DNA of 62,573 nt from Gammaproteobacteria bacterium (GTDB lineage Bacteria > Pseudomonadota > Gammaproteobacteria > Chromatiales > Chromatiaceae). Of this stretch, positions 1 to 11,075 are shown in pieces (positions within the stretch are counted from its first letter, which is position 1; every line of letters begins with the position of its first letter). The notes below the pieces were generated by a model. The model did not search any database. It worked only from the letters and a program-made list of their open reading frames with translations, and was not told the DNA's origin. A program made the position numbers and the translations under genes. The DNA is taken from NCBI GenBank assembly GCA_020445255.1, contig JAGRGY010000025.1:1-62573 (forward strand), written 5' to 3'.

Positions 1-875
1 TAGAACACGTCGCCCGGGTAGGCCTCGCGGCCCGGCGGGCGGCGCAGCAGCAGCGACACCTGACGGTACGCCCAGGCCTGCTTGGTCAGGTCGTCGTAGA
101 TGATCAGTGCGTCTTCACCTCGGTCGCGGAAATACTCACCCATCGTGCAGCCGGCGTACGGTGCGATGAACTGCATCGCGGCCGATTCGGCCGCCGGTGC
201 GGCGACGATGATGGTGTGTGCCATCGCGTCGTGCTCTTCGAGCTTGCGCACCAACGCGGCGATCGACGAGTTTTTCTGGCCGACGGCGACGTAGATACAC
301 TTAACGCCGGTGCCTTTCTGGTTGATGATCGCGTCGATCGCAATCGCGGTTTTGCCGGTCTGGCGATCGCCGATGATCAACTCGCGCTGACCGCGTCCAA
401 TCGGCACCATTGCATCGATGGCCTTGATGCCGGTCTGCACCGGCTGGTCGACCGACTTGCGCGCGATGACCCCGGGCGCGATCGCCTCGATCGGGGCCGA
501 CGTGGCGGCATTGATCGGTCCCTTGCCGTCCATCGGCTGACCCAGCGCGTCGACGACGCGGCCGAGCAGTTCGGGACCGGTCGGCACCTCGAGCACGCGC
601 CCGGTGCACTTGACCGCATCGCCTTCCGAGATGTGCTTGTAGTCACCCAGCACCACCGCGCCGACCGAGTCGCGCTCGAGGTTGAGGGCGAGGCCGAAGG
701 TGTTGCCGGGGAATTCCAGCATCTCGTAGGACATCGCATCGGCGAGGCCGTGGATGCGGACGATACCGTCGGTTACCGAAACGACGGTGCCTTCGTTGTG
801 AGCTTCGGAAGTCAGATCGAATTTTTCGATCTTGCTCTTGATCAGCTCGCTGATCTCGGAGGGATTCAATTGCAT
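1..875 (-). CDS. atpA: ATP synthase F1 subunit alpha (partial, C-terminus outside window)
   Basis: Nucleotide-binding alpha subunit of the F1 catalytic head of ATP synthase, on the cytoplasmic face of the inner membrane. About 291 of the usual ~513 residues are present; the gene runs off the left edge. The N-terminus reads MQLNPSEIS, the P-loop GDRQTGKT is intact, and [27 protein letters not shown] sequence follows. The ATG is at 873-875, only 14 bases after atpH, in the standard order atpI-B-E-F-H-A. The remaining atpG, atpD and atpC are expected just beyond base 1. Recognition is secure from the continuous family sequence. Confidence 0.97.
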   Translation of the reverse strand, partial: MQLNPSEISELIKSKIEKFDLTSEAHNEGTVVSVTDGIVRIHGLADAMSYEMLEFPGNTFGLALNLERDSVGAVVLGDYKHISEGDAVKCTGRVLEVPTGPELLGRVVDALGQPMDGKGPINAATSAPIEAIAPGVIARKSVDQPVQTGIKAIDAMVPIGRGQRELIIGDRQTGKTAIAIDAIINQKGTGVKCIYVAVGQKNSSIAALVRKLEEHDAMAHTIIVAAPAAESAAMQFIAPYAGCTMGEYFRDRGEDALIIYDDLTKQAWAYRQVSLLLRRPPGREAYPGDVF

Positions 876-889
876 GGTTGCTTTCCCGA

Positions 890-1429
890 TTAGATTCCTA
901 ATTCGTTTGCCAGCTTGCCCAGCTGCCCGGCGACCGAGCCGTCGATGACCATGTCACCGGCGCGCAGACGGAAGCCGCCGATCAATTCCGGATCCTCGGC
1001 GCTGGTGATGCGGATGTCGCGGCCGAGCCTGCGCTTGAGCGCGTCGGCAAGCTGCTGTTCCTGCTCCGGCATCAGCCGGAACGCGGACGTGATCTGAACG
1101 TCGAGGGTGCCCTGGTCCTCGGCACACTTCGCCTCGTAATGCGCGGCGATCTCCGGCAGCACCGACAGGCGGCCGTTCTCGACCAGCATGCGGACCAGGT
1201 TCTGGCCCTCGTCGCTGAGCCGGCCGCCTCCGATGTCGAGCACCAGGTCGGTCATCTGCGCCTTGTCGAGCTTCGGGCTCGCGATCAGCCCGGACAGCGC
1301 CGGGTCGCGTGCCGCCACCGCCAGCAGCCCGAGCATGTCCGACCACAGGTCGAGCTTGTCGGTCTCGACAGCGCGCGCGAACACCGCATCGGCGTACGGG
1401 CGGGCGATCGTTGTAGCGTCTCCAGCCAT
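890..1429 (-). CDS. atpH: ATP synthase F1 subunit delta
   Basis: Delta subunit, part of the peripheral stalk that ties the alpha3-beta3 head to the b dimer. 179 aa, the usual length. The N-terminus ([14 protein letters not shown]) and the C-terminal [20 protein letters not shown] block are typical of the OSCP/delta family. It sits 9 bases after atpF and 14 bases before atpA, so it is co-transcribed and probably translationally coupled. Nothing unusual. Confidence 0.97.
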   Translation of the reverse strand: MAGDATTIARPYADAVFARAVETDKLDLWSDMLGLLAVAARDPALSGLIASPKLDKAQMTDLVLDIGGGRLSDEGQNLVRMLVENGRLSVLPEIAAHYEAKCAEDQGTLDVQITSAFRLMPEQEQQLADALKRRLGRDIRITSAEDPELIGGFRLRAGDMVIDGSVAGQLGKLANELGI

Positions 1430-1438
1430 TGCTGTTCC

Positions 1439-1909
1439 TTAGATCTGATTGGCCACGGATTCGACGATGTCCTTGTGCGCGTCGGCGTTGATCTCCTTGC
1501 GCAGGATCTTCTCGGCGCCCAGGACGGCCAGTTCGGCGACCTTCGCGCGCAGGGCCTCGCGGGCCTTGTTGGTTTCCTGGGCGATCTCAGCCTGGGCCGC
1601 CGCCAGCTGGCGTCCGCCTTCCTCCTTGGCCTTTTCCCGCGCCTCTTCGATGATCACGGTCGCCTGCTTCTCGGCGGCGGCCTTGATCTCTGCGGCCTGC
1701 TGCTTCGCCACCACGAGGGTGTCCTTGGCACGCTTCTCGGCCAATTCGTGCTCGTGATGCCCACGTTCAGCGGCGGCGAGGCCATCCGCGATCTTCGCCT
1801 TGCGTTCGTCCATCGCCCTGACCAGTGGGGGCCAGACGTACTTCATGGTGAACCACACGAACACCGCGAAGGACACCAGCTGGGCAATGAGTGTCAGGTT
1901 GATATTCAT
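1439..1909 (-). CDS. atpF: ATP synthase Fo subunit b
   Basis: Membrane-anchored peripheral-stalk subunit of ATP synthase. 156 aa, matching the E. coli length. One N-terminal membrane helix (about residues 5-25, [20 protein letters not shown]) is followed by a long charged, alanine-rich coiled coil that dimerises. Lies between atpE and atpH in the atp operon, 47 bases after atpE. Confidence 0.97.
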   Translation of the reverse strand: MNINLTLIAQLVSFAVFVWFTMKYVWPPLVRAMDERKAKIADGLAAAERGHHEHELAEKRAKDTLVVAKQQAAEIKAAAEKQATVIIEEAREKAKEEGGRQLAAAQAEIAQETNKAREALRAKVAELAVLGAEKILRKEINADAHKDIVESVANQI

Positions 1910-1956
1910 CCCGAAACCTCGTTACGACGAGTTGAAACGGTTCGCCTGGTTCTCAA

Positions 1957-2211
<255 letters not shown>

Positions 2212-2240
2212 TCAGGTAGTTGAAAAGAAAAGGTTGGGAA

Positions 2241-3125
<885 letters not shown>

Positions 3126-3494
3126 TCATCCGGCGATGCGGTTCGCCAGCAACGGGGGTAACACCTGTACAACAAAAAAGGCCCCAAACAGAGCCAGCGG
3201 ACTCAACGGGTCCAGCCATATGATCGCGGCCGCAAACGCGGCGGCGACGAACGCAAGCTTGATCAGCTCGCCGCCGTAGAACTGGCCGACCAGTTTACCC
3301 GGTTCGGCCGCCCGGTAGCGCCCGAAAACCCAGTACGCGAACAGCGCGTTGGCGATCGTCGCGGTCGCCCCGCCGATCAGGGCGAAAAGGCCGACGCGCA
3401 GACCCAACATCAGTCCGATCAGCGTGACAACCAGGGTGGCGACCGCCTGAGCGATCAGTATCCGCTTGGCCCGCCGGGCATCCAGGTCGTGCAT
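3126..3494 (-). CDS. atpI: ATP synthase assembly protein AtpI
   Basis: Small membrane protein at the head of the atp operon, known in this family to help c-ring assembly. 122 aa with four hydrophobic segments and the AtpI-type core (LMLGLRVGLFALIGGATATIANALFAYWVF). I place the start at the internal ATG 3492-3494 (MHDLDARRAKR) because an AGGA ribosome site lies 9 bases before it; the longer frame to 3530 has no such site and adds 12 unconserved residues. Confidence 0.85.
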   Translation of the reverse strand: MHDLDARRAKRILIAQAVATLVVTLIGLMLGLRVGLFALIGGATATIANALFAYWVFGRYRAAEPGKLVGQFYGGELIKLAFVAAAFAAAIIWLDPLSPLALFGAFFVVQVLPPLLANRIAG

Positions 3495-3539
3495 TGGCCA
3501 TCGTCCTGCGCCGCAAATCGGGCCGTCCAAAGCGCGCGC

Positions 3540-3568
3540 AGTATAAGAACAGGGTCGTATAAGGTCAA
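3540..3568 (-). promoter_or_regulatory. sigma-70 promoter of the atp operon
   Basis: On the minus strand TTGACC (3568-3563) and TATACT (3545-3540) are separated by exactly 17 bases, close to the sigma-70 consensus, about 45 bases ahead of the atpI start. No other good promoter lies between parB and atpI. Confidence 0.75.
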
Positions 3569-3577
3569 ACGATCGTC

Positions 3578-3606
3578 TGATAAAAAAACTAAAGGGTAAC
3601 CCTAGG
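3578..3606 (-). terminator. possible weak terminator of parAB
   Basis: Just after parB the minus strand has a short AGGG-TTA-CCCT inverted repeat followed by TTTAG and seven T's. The stem is only four pairs, so termination efficiency is doubtful, but the T run and its position between parB and the atp promoter suggest it. Confidence 0.3.
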
Positions 3607-3626
3607 CGATTTGTTGGGCTGAGCGC

Positions 3627-4502
3627 TCACCGGATGTGATCGAGTATCCCTTCCAGTTCCTCGAGCGTGTTGTAGCTGATCACGAGCCGCCCCTTGCCGC
3701 CCGGTCCCTGTTGCAGCGCGACCGCGGCCCCGAGCCGGTCGGTCAGATCGGCGAGCAGGCGGCGTACGTCCGGGTCCTCGTCCTGCGCGGGCGGCGCGCT
3801 CGGTCGCGGCTGGCCGAGACGGCGCACCAGGGCCTCGGTCTCGCGTACCGACATGCCCTTCGACGCGACCTGGGCAGCCGCCTCGCTCTGCACGCTGCCG
3901 CTCAGTGCCAGCAGCGCGCGTGCGTGCCCCATCTCCAGTTCGCCGCGCTCGACCCGCTCCTTGACGTCAGGATTCAGCTCCAGCAACCGGATCAGGTTGG
4001 TCACCGTGGTGCGCGACTTGCCGACCGCCTGCGCGACCTGCTGGTGGGTCAGTTCGAACTCGCTCAGCAACCGATGCAGTGCGGTCGCCTCCTCGAGCGG
4101 ATTGAGGTCGTCGCGCTGGATGTTCTCGATCAGCGCCATCGCCATCGCGGCCTGGTCGTCGACGTCGCGGATCACGACCGGCACGTCGGCCAGCCCGGCC
4201 ATCTGCGCCGCGCGCCAGCGCCGTTCGCCGGCGATGATCTCGTAGCTGCGCTCACCCACCGGCCGCACGACGATCGGCTGGACCATGCCCTGGGCCATGA
4301 TCGAATCGGCCAGCTCGCGCAGCCGGTCCTCGTCGAAGTTGCGCCGTGGCTGGTAGCGTCCACGCCGGATCTGTTCGACCGGCAAGGTGCCGGGCGCCGC
4401 CGTACCGGCATCCGCTGCCGGCGTCACGTCCGGTTCGGCTTGCGCGCCGCCGAGCAGCGCATCGAGTCCTCGGCCTAGGCCTCTTTTCTTCACCATGTTC
4501 AC
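3627..4502 (-). CDS. parB: chromosome partitioning protein ParB
   Basis: CTP-dependent DNA clamp that loads at parS sites and spreads, organising the origin region for segregation with ParA. 291 aa. The N-terminal KKRGLGRGLDALLG motif (ParA interaction) is followed by the ParB/Srx CTPase domain with GERRWRAAQMAG (about 110-121), the HTH region (LTHQQVAQAVGKSRTTVTNLIRLL) and a C-terminal dimerisation tail. The start is GTG at 4500-4502, overlapping the parA stop as GTGA; an ATG two codons further is an alternative. Two perfect parS palindromes are present in recF in this window. Confidence 0.96.
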   Translation of the reverse strand: MNMVKKRGLGRGLDALLGGAQAEPDVTPAADAGTAAPGTLPVEQIRRGRYQPRRNFDEDRLRELADSIMAQGMVQPIVVRPVGERSYEIIAGERRWRAAQMAGLADVPVVIRDVDDQAAMAMALIENIQRDDLNPLEEATALHRLLSEFELTHQQVAQAVGKSRTTVTNLIRLLELNPDVKERVERGELEMGHARALLALSGSVQSEAAAQVASKGMSVRETEALVRRLGQPRPSAPPAQDEDPDVRRLLADLTDRLGAAVALQQGPGGKGRLVISYNTLEELEGILDHIR

Positions 4503-5287
4503 TGCGGCGGGTTGGCGGTTGCTGGGAGGTGCCGGCGCGTCATCTCGCTGGCCAGGGCCATGTAGCTGATCGCGCCGCGCGACGTCTTATCATAAAGCAT
4601 GACCGGCAGGCCGTGGCTCGGTGCCTCGGCGACCCGCACGTTGCGCGGAATCATCGTGCGAAACACCTTGTCGCCGAAATGCTGGATCAGCTGCGCCGAT
4701 ACCTGGTTGTCGAGGTTGTTGCGCGGATCGTGCATGGTGCGCACGATGCCCTCCATCTCGAGCCGCGGGTTGCGGTGGTCCCGGATCTGCTTGACCGTCG
4801 CCAGCAGCGCAGACAGTCCCTCGAGGGCGTAGTACTCGGTCTGCAACGGCACCAGCACGCTGTCGGCCGCGACCAGCGCGTTCAGCGTCAGCATGTTCAA
4901 CGAAGGCGGGCAGTCGATCAGGATGTAATCGTATGCGGGGATCGCCGGCTGCAGCGCGATCGACAGGCGCTTCTCGCGCAGCGGGGCCTCGAGCAGCCGC
5001 ACCTCGGCCGCGGTCAGGTCGCCGTTCGATGGCAGGACATCGTATCCGGCCTCCGTCGCACGCTGCACGCACTCGACCAGCTGGCGTTCGCCCATCAGGG
5101 CCTCGAGCGTCGACAATGCCAGGGCATGCTTGTCGATGCCGCTGCCGGTCGTCGCATTACCCTGCGGATCGAGGTCGATCAACAGCACGCGGTGGCGCAT
5201 CGCGGCCAGCGCGGCAGCGGTGTTGACGGCAGTGGTGGTCTTGCCGACGCCGCCCTTCTGGTTGGCGACGGCGATTATTCGTCCCAT
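4499..5287 (-). CDS. parA: chromosome partitioning ATPase ParA (Soj-type)
   Basis: Deviant-Walker ATPase that binds DNA nonspecifically and moves ParB-parS complexes. 262 aa. The deviant Walker A KGGVGKTT lies at residues 11-18, and DYILIDCPPSLNMLTLNAL gives switch II/Walker B. It lacks the extra N-terminal DNA-binding domain of plasmid ParA, so it is the chromosomal type. Overlaps parB by 4 bases and lies 95 bases after rsmG, in the usual gidB-parA-parB order. Confidence 0.97.
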   Translation of the reverse strand: MGRIIAVANQKGGVGKTTTAVNTAAALAAMRHRVLLIDLDPQGNATTGSGIDKHALALSTLEALMGERQLVECVQRATEAGYDVLPSNGDLTAAEVRLLEAPLREKRLSIALQPAIPAYDYILIDCPPSLNMLTLNALVAADSVLVPLQTEYYALEGLSALLATVKQIRDHRNPRLEMEGIVRTMHDPRNNLDNQVSAQLIQHFGDKVFRTMIPRNVRVAEAPSHGLPVMLYDKTSRGAISYMALASEMTRRHLPATANPPQ

Positions 5288-5382
5288 GGCGGTGGACCTG
5301 GAGCTTGTTAGCGTGCCGGCGGAGCGGCCGGGCCCGTCATCATAACCATGCCACTGCGGCGAGGATACCCCGATGTCGCGGC

Positions 5383-6030
5383 TCAGCCGGCACGCTGCAT
5401 GATCACCAGGTGACGCCGCCCTGGCTCGCCGGGTACCTGCAGCTCGACGACCTCGGCGTCTATGCCGTTCGGTAGTTCGCGCAGTTCGGCGAGCGGTGCC
5501 GCGCCTTTCATCGCCAGCCAGCGGCCGCCGTCGGCGAGCAGCGCATCGCTGCCGGCGAGCATGTCGGCCAGGGTCGCGAACGCGCGCGAGGTGATGCGGG
5601 TAAATGCACGCGGACGCGCCAGGGCCTCGACCCGGCCATTGATTACCTCGACGTTCGCGAGTCCCAGCTCGGCGACCACCTGGCGAACAAAGCGGGTCTT
5701 CTTGCCGTTGCTGTCGAGCAGCGAAAACGCGAGCTGCGGGCGCGCGATGGCGAGCGGGATGCCCGGCAGGCCCGCGCCGGTACCGACATCGAGCACCGGG
5801 CCGGCAACCACCCAGGGCAGGATCGACAGGCTGTCGAGCAGGTGGCGGCGCACCATGTCCGCACGATCGCGCACCGCGGTCAGGTTGAACACCTTGTTCC
5901 AGCGCTCCAGCAGTTCGAGGTAGCCGACCAGGCGTTCCTGTTGATCCGCGTCGAGGTGAAGCGACATCGCTGCAAGGCCGCCGGCCAGTTCCGAGGGCCA
6001 GTCGATGTGCGGGGCGGGGGCGGGTCTCAT
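5383..6030 (-). CDS. rsmG: 16S rRNA (guanine-527-N7)-methyltransferase RsmG
   Basis: SAM-dependent methylation of G527 of 16S rRNA (GidB). 215 aa, usual length. The family signature RWNKVFNLTAVRD (about 45-57), RHLLDSL, and the SAM-binding loop PVLDVGTGAGLPGIPLA are present. The start at 6030 has no strong ribosome site; an internal ATG (LAAMSLHLD) would remove 21 unconserved residues. Usually mnmG is next; here two genes on the other strand intervene. Confidence 0.94.
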   Translation of the reverse strand: MRPAPAPHIDWPSELAGGLAAMSLHLDADQQERLVGYLELLERWNKVFNLTAVRDRADMVRRHLLDSLSILPWVVAGPVLDVGTGAGLPGIPLAIARPQLAFSLLDSNGKKTRFVRQVVAELGLANVEVINGRVEALARPRAFTRITSRAFATLADMLAGSDALLADGGRWLAMKGAAPLAELRELPNGIDAEVVELQVPGEPGRRHLVIMQRAG

Positions 6031-6097
6031 CGCGTTTATTCTACCGCCTACCTGCTACCATCCGGCGGGACTTTTTTGCTCCGGACCCCAGCGGAAA

Positions 6098-6733
6098 ATG
6101 CGTACCCTGTACGGCATCACGCCATCACGCGCCTTTCGACCGCTGTGGGTGCTCGAGGAACTGGGCCTCGACTATCGCCAGGTTGGCGTCGACTACCGCG
6201 GCGCCGCACTCGAAGACCCCGCCTATCTTGCGCTGAATCCGAACGGCCGCATCCCGACGCTGGTCGATGATGACCTCGTGCTGTGGGAATCGATGGCGAT
6301 CGATCTCTACCTGGCACGCCGTTACGCGGGTGACCGGGGGCTGTGGCCCGACACGATTCAGGGCGAGGCACTGACCTGGCAGTGGTCGTTCTGGGTGATG
6401 GGCGAGATCGAGCATCCGTTGCTGAGCGTGCTCATGCACCGACGCCTGCTGCCCGAGCCGCGCCGCGACGCCGCCAAGGTCAGTCGCAACCTCGGCCTCC
6501 TGCAACGCCCGTTCGACGTGCTCGAACGCGCACTCGAGGGACGCCGCTACCTCATCGACGATCGCTTCACGATCGCCGACCTCAACGTGGCCGCGGTGAT
6601 GTCGTGGTGCCTGCCTGCACGCGTGCCGCTGCACGACCATCCTTCGACGCGCGACTGGCTCGGCAGATGCTTGGCACGCCCGGCCAGAAAACGCGCCCAG
6701 AAGGCCGTTCCGGCAACCTCCCCCCCGACATAA
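6098..6733 (+). CDS. glutathione S-transferase family protein
   Basis: Predicted cytosolic GST. 211 aa. N-terminal thioredoxin-like domain (MRTLYGITPSRAFRPLWVLEE) with the glutathione-binding NPNGRIPTLVDDD and the ESMAIDLYLARRY segment, then an all-helical C-terminal domain with the conserved FTIADLNVAAV N-capping box. ATG at 6098 begins exactly at the thioredoxin-fold beta strand; an upstream in-frame ATG at 6005 lies inside the rsmG promoter side and is not favoured. The substrate is unknown; Ser in the PSRA segment may be the catalytic residue. Transcribed divergently from rsmG. Confidence 0.88.
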   Translation: MRTLYGITPSRAFRPLWVLEELGLDYRQVGVDYRGAALEDPAYLALNPNGRIPTLVDDDLVLWESMAIDLYLARRYAGDRGLWPDTIQGEALTWQWSFWVMGEIEHPLLSVLMHRRLLPEPRRDAAKVSRNLGLLQRPFDVLERALEGRRYLIDDRFTIADLNVAAVMSWCLPARVPLHDHPSTRDWLGRCLARPARKRAQKAVPATSPPT

Positions 6734-6868
6734 AGAAGCGTCGATCAGCGCCGAAAACCTGGGGTAACGGCCGGCCCAGGGATGTGCTGCCCATCGTCCG
6801 TTGCGTGTCTTCGGCGTTTCGATGGCGCGCCGGCGAGTGCAATTACTCGATTGAATTCCATTAGTTAG

Positions 6869-9800
6869 ATGACCAAAGCCGCCCCGAGGAATCCCTGGCA
6901 ACCCGCCAAGCCGCGTCGTGCTCAGGCACTGCACCGCATTTTGGCGTTTGGCGCGCCGCTCGTGCCGGGTACGGCGCTCGCCGCGGACGGCCTTGCGCGA
7001 ATGCTGGGCATCACCTCGGTCGCGGCGGTCGCACTGCTGCTGTTGCTGGTCCTGGCGCTGTCGCTGCGCAACAGGGAGCTGCGCGCGACCCGCCGGGCGT
7101 TGAAGATGGCGCTGGCCGAGCGCGATCCGATCCTGTCGGCACTGCCCGACCTGATCTGGTTCAAGGACGCGTCCGGGGTCTACCTGTCGTGCAATACCGC
7201 GTTCGCCGAGGTCGTCGACTGCAACCAGTCGGCGATCGCCGGCAAGACCGATCTTCAGTTGCTCGATCCGACCACGGCAAGGCAGTGGCGGTCGCATCAT
7301 CGGCACGCGATCGAGGCCGGCCGCGCGGTCGAGGTCGAGGAGTGGCTGGCGGTATCGCAGTCGGGCTATACCGCCCTGCTGCTGGCCACACGCCGGCCGG
7401 TCTACGGAACCGACGGTCGGCTGGTCGGCGTACTCGGCGTCGCGCGCGATGTCACCGCACTGCGAACTGCCGAGGACCAGTCGCGCAGGCAGGCCAGCTA
7501 TCAGCGCGCGCTGCTCAACACCTTCCCGCACATGGCATGGATGAAGGACGTCGAGGGACGCTACCTCGCCGTGAACCAGGCCTACGTCGACGCCGTCGAC
7601 GCGGGCGACGCCGACGCGCTGGTGCGCAAGACCGATCTCGAGATCTGGCCGCGCCAGCTGGCCGAGGAATTCCGCGCCGACGATCGTGACGTCATGCGCA
7701 ACGGGCGCAAGAAAGAGGCCGAGGTCCGGATCGCGCGGCCGGGGGGGGATGCGTGGTTCGAGGTGTTCAAGGCACCGATCATCGACGATCGCGGCGAACT
7801 GCTCGGCACGGTCGGTTTCGCGCGTGATGTATCGGAACGGCGACAGATGGAGCAGGCGCTGCGCGACAGCGAGCGACACTTCCGCGAGTTCTTCGAGCGG
7901 CACTCGGCCGCGATGCTGTTCGTCGATCCGGCCACCCAGTCGGTCGTCGACGCCAACCAGGCCGCCGTTGCGTTCTACGGCTACCCGCGTGGTCAGCTGG
8001 TCGGGATGCACATCGACACATTCAACACCCTGCCCGCCGACGAGGTTGAATCCCTCGTGCAGGCCGCGGCACACGGGGACATACATCACTTCGAGTTACA
8101 GCACCGCCTGGCTTCGGGCGATTTGCGCGACGTCGAGGTGTACTCGGCACTGATCGACCAGCATGGCCAACCCCTGCTGATGTCCATCATCCACGACGTC
8201 TCGGCCCGCAAGCACGCACAGCGCGAACTCGAGTACGAGCGCAACCTGTTCGCGAGCGGCCCGGTCGTTGCAATCAACTGGTCAGCGGCGCCGGGCTGGC
8301 CGGTGCGCTACGTGTCGGCGAACTGCGCCAACGTGCTGGGCCACAGCGTCGCACAGCTCAGCGACCCGGCACGGCCGTTCGTCGACTTCCTGCATCCGGA
8401 CGACCGCGAGCCGTTCATCGCCGGGGCAGAGGCGTTCATCGCGCGCGGCACCGACCGCTTCGAACAGTCGTATCGGCTGATGCGTGCCGACGGCGACCCA
8501 CTGTGGATTCGCGCCGTCGTCGAATTGATGCGCGACCCCGCGGGTGGTGTCGAGATGATCCGCGGCTTCCTGTCCGACCAGTCACCGATCAAACAGCTCG
8601 AACTCGCGCTCACCGATCAGCGCAGGCGCCTCGGTTACGTGATCGAGGGCACCGGTGCCGGCACCTGGGAATGGAACGTGCAGACCGGCGAGACGCGCTT
8701 CAACGAACGTTGGGCGGAGATGCTCGGCTATCGTCTCGGCGAGCTGGTGCCGGTGTCGATCGACACCTGGACGCGGCTCGCCCACCCCGATGACCTGGAA
8801 CGCTCGAACGACCTGCTGCGCCGGTATTTCGCCGGCGAGACCGAGCGCTACGAGTGCGAGGCGCGCATGCGGCACAAGGACGGACACTGGGTCTGGGTCG
8901 CCGACCGCGGTCGCGTGTTCGAGTGGTCCGACGATGGCAAGCCCCTGTGGATGTACGGCACCCACCTCGACATCACCGCACACAAACAGGCTGAGCTGGC
9001 CATGCAGGCCGAGACCGAACACCTGCGACTGGCCGAGATGGTGTTCAACCGTTCGCATGAGGGCATCGTCGTCACCGACGCCGAGGCGCACATCATCGAC
9101 GTCAACCGCGGGTTCACCGAGATCACCGGCTACACACGCGACGAGGCGATCGGCAAGAATCCGAACTTCCTCAGTTCCGGACATCAGGACAAGGCCTTCT
9201 ACGCCGCGATGTGGCAGACGCTCAACGCGACCGGCCACTGGTCGGGCGAGATCTGGAATCGGCGCAAGAACGGCAGCGTGTTCGCCGAGACCCTGTCGAT
9301 CAGCGCCGTCATCGACAGCGGCGGCCGGGTACAGCGCTACGTTGCGCTGTTTTCCGACATCACCGTGCTCAAGGAGCAGCAGTCGCAACTCGAACACATC
9401 GCCTACTTCGACGCCCTGACCGACCTGCCCAACCGCGTGCTGCTGGTCGACCGCCTGCACAACCAGATGCAGCGCGCCGATCGTCAGCACACACACCTCG
9501 CCGTCGTGTTTCTCGATCTCGACGGCTTCAAGGAAGTCAACGATGAGCACGGTCACGACGCCGGCGATCGCGCACTGGTGCAGATTGCGACGCGCCTGCG
9601 CCAGTCTCTGCGCGACGAGGACACGGTCGCGCGCCTCGGTGGCGACGAGTTCGTCGTGATCCTCGGTGGGCTCGACGACCCCACCGACTGCGTGAGCCTG
9701 TTGCCGCGCCTGTTGTCGGCGGTCGCGACGCCGTTGGAGATCGACGCGGAGAGCCTGACCGTATCGGCCAGTCTGGGGATCTCGCTGTATCCGCAGCGGG

Positions 9801-11065
9801 AACCGCTCGACCCGGACCAGCTGCTGCGCCAGGCCGATCAGGCGATGTACCAGGCCAAGCTCGCCGGCAAGAACCGCTACCACTTCTTCGATGACGAACA
9901 GGATCGCGACATCCGCGACCGGGTCGAACGCATCGACGCCGTTCGCCATGCGCTGCAAAACGACGAACTGGCGCTGCATTATCAACCCAAGGTCAACATG
10001 CGCAGCGGTGACATCGTCGGGGTCGAGGCGCTGATCCGCTGGCCACAGGCGGACGGCAGCGTGCGCATGCCGGGCGAGTTTCTGCCGTTGATCGAACATA
10101 CGCCGCTGATTGCCGAGCTCGACGACTGGGTATTGCACCGCGCGCTCGGGCAGCTGTCGGAATGGGACCGCGAGGGTCTGCATCTCAGCGTCAGCGTCAA
10201 CATCAGCGCCCGCCACCTGCAGCAGGAAGACTTCCATGAATGCCTGCGCCGTGTGCTGGCGCTGCACCCCGAGATCGCGCCGGGACGACTGGTCATCGAG
10301 GTGCTCGAGACCACCGCGCTGATGGACCTGAAACGCATGAGTCGCGTGATCCGCGCATCGCAGGACATGGGCGTGCTGTTCGCACTGGACGATTTCGGCA
10401 CCGGCTACTCGTCGCTCGAATATCTCAAGAACCTGCCGGCACGCCAGCTCAAGGTCGATCGTGGCTTCGTCCACGACATGCTCGACGATCGTGACGACCT
10501 CGCAATCCTCGAGGGTATCGTGGGACTGGCGACGGCATTCCGGCGTGAACTTGTCGCCGAAGGCGTCGAACAGGTCGAACAGGGCGAGATCCTGATCGCG
10601 CTGGGTTGCGAGCTGGCCCAGGGATTCGGCATCGGCCGGCCGATGCCGCCGGCACAGCTGGTTGCCTGGGCGGAAAAATGGCAGCCGCACGAACGTTGGC
10701 GGCAGGCCCGCCCGGTCGCGCGCGACGACCTGCCGCTGATCTTCGCGATGGTCGAGCACCGCGCCTGGGTCAAGGCACTGCAGAGCCAGCTGAACGGCCG
10801 CCAGCTGCCGGAACCGGAGATGGTCGAGACCGCGTGCCAGTTCGGTCGCTGGCTGGAGAAAGAGGGCGGCCTGCGCTATGCCGGGCGCAACGAGCTCGAC
10901 GCCGTGCGCGGACTGCACCACCGCATCCACCGACTCGGGCCGACGATTCTGGCGCAGCATCGCGAGGGCGAGCAGGCGCTCGCAGAGGACGGCCTCGATT
11001 CTCTTGTGCAACTGCGCGACGAACTGCTTGCACAGTTGCGCTCACTGCTGCACGGGTCGCCTTGA
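6869..11065 (+). CDS. multi-PAS GGDEF-EAL protein with C-terminal CZB zinc-binding domain
   Basis: Large (1398 aa) membrane-linked c-di-GMP enzyme. One transmembrane helix at about 48-66, then six PAS-like domains in series (approximately 84-200, 205-325, 328-445, 452-570, 585-705, 715-835), a diguanylate cyclase domain with intact GGDEF at 924-928 and an RDED inhibitory-site motif just before it, and an EAL phosphodiesterase domain (EAL at 1053-1055, [14 protein letters not shown] later). After the EAL, residues about 1290-1395 match a CZB domain: His1297, CQFGRW from Cys1323, and His1350-x3-His1354. CZB domains bind zinc tightly and inhibit cyclase activity in DgcZ; at this position it could make c-di-GMP turnover respond to zinc or hypochlorite. 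Both catalytic motifs look intact, so net direction is unknown. It lies opposite to the gid genes and converges on mnmG with a 10-base gap. Confidence 0.93.
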   Translation: MTKAAPRNPWQPAKPRRAQALHRILAFGAPLVPGTALAADGLARMLGITSVAAVALLLLLVLALSLRNRELRATRRALKMALAERDPILSALPDLIWFKDASGVYLSCNTAFAEVVDCNQSAIAGKTDLQLLDPTTARQWRSHHRHAIEAGRAVEVEEWLAVSQSGYTALLLATRRPVYGTDGRLVGVLGVARDVTALRTAEDQSRRQASYQRALLNTFPHMAWMKDVEGRYLAVNQAYVDAVDAGDADALVRKTDLEIWPRQLAEEFRADDRDVMRNGRKKEAEVRIARPGGDAWFEVFKAPIIDDRGELLGTVGFARDVSERRQMEQALRDSERHFREFFERHSAAMLFVDPATQSVVDANQAAVAFYGYPRGQLVGMHIDTFNTLPADEVESLVQAAAHGDIHHFELQHRLASGDLRDVEVYSALIDQHGQPLLMSIIHDVSARKHAQRELEYERNLFASGPVVAINWSAAPGWPVRYVSANCANVLGHSVAQLSDPARPFVDFLHPDDREPFIAGAEAFIARGTDRFEQSYRLMRADGDPLWIRAVVELMRDPAGGVEMIRGFLSDQSPIKQLELALTDQRRRLGYVIEGTGAGTWEWNVQTGETRFNERWAEMLGYRLGELVPVSIDTWTRLAHPDDLERSNDLLRRYFAGETERYECEARMRHKDGHWVWVADRGRVFEWSDDGKPLWMYGTHLDITAHKQAELAMQAETEHLRLAEMVFNRSHEGIVVTDAEAHIIDVNRGFTEITGYTRDEAIGKNPNFLSSGHQDKAFYAAMWQTLNATGHWSGEIWNRRKNGSVFAETLSISAVIDSGGRVQRYVALFSDITVLKEQQSQLEHIAYFDALTDLPNRVLLVDRLHNQMQRADRQHTHLAVVFLDLDGFKEVNDEHGHDAGDRALVQIATRLRQSLRDEDTVARLGGDEFVVILGGLDDPTDCVSLLPRLLSAVATPLEIDAESLTVSASLGISLYPQREPLDPDQLLRQADQAMYQAKLAGKNRYHFFDDEQDRDIRDRVERIDAVRHALQNDELALHYQPKVNMRSGDIVGVEALIRWPQADGSVRMPGEFLPLIEHTPLIAELDDWVLHRALGQLSEWDREGLHLSVSVNISARHLQQEDFHECLRRVLALHPEIAPGRLVIEVLETTALMDLKRMSRVIRASQDMGVLFALDDFGTGYSSLEYLKNLPARQLKVDRGFVHDMLDDRDDLAILEGIVGLATAFRRELVAEGVEQVEQGEILIALGCELAQGFGIGRPMPPAQLVAWAEKWQPHERWRQARPVARDDLPLIFAMVEHRAWVKALQSQLNGRQLPEPEMVETACQFGRWLEKEGGLRYAGRNELDAVRGLHHRIHRLGPTILAQHREGEQALAEDGLDSLVQLRDELLAQLRSLLHGSP

Positions 11066-11075
11066 CGACTGCCGG

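Noticed and set aside
8582..11011. Antisense 809-codon open frame opposite the PAS-GGDEF-EAL gene
   Set aside because: Composition and lack of motifs mark it as the mirror of a high-GC coding strand; the plus-strand protein is complete.
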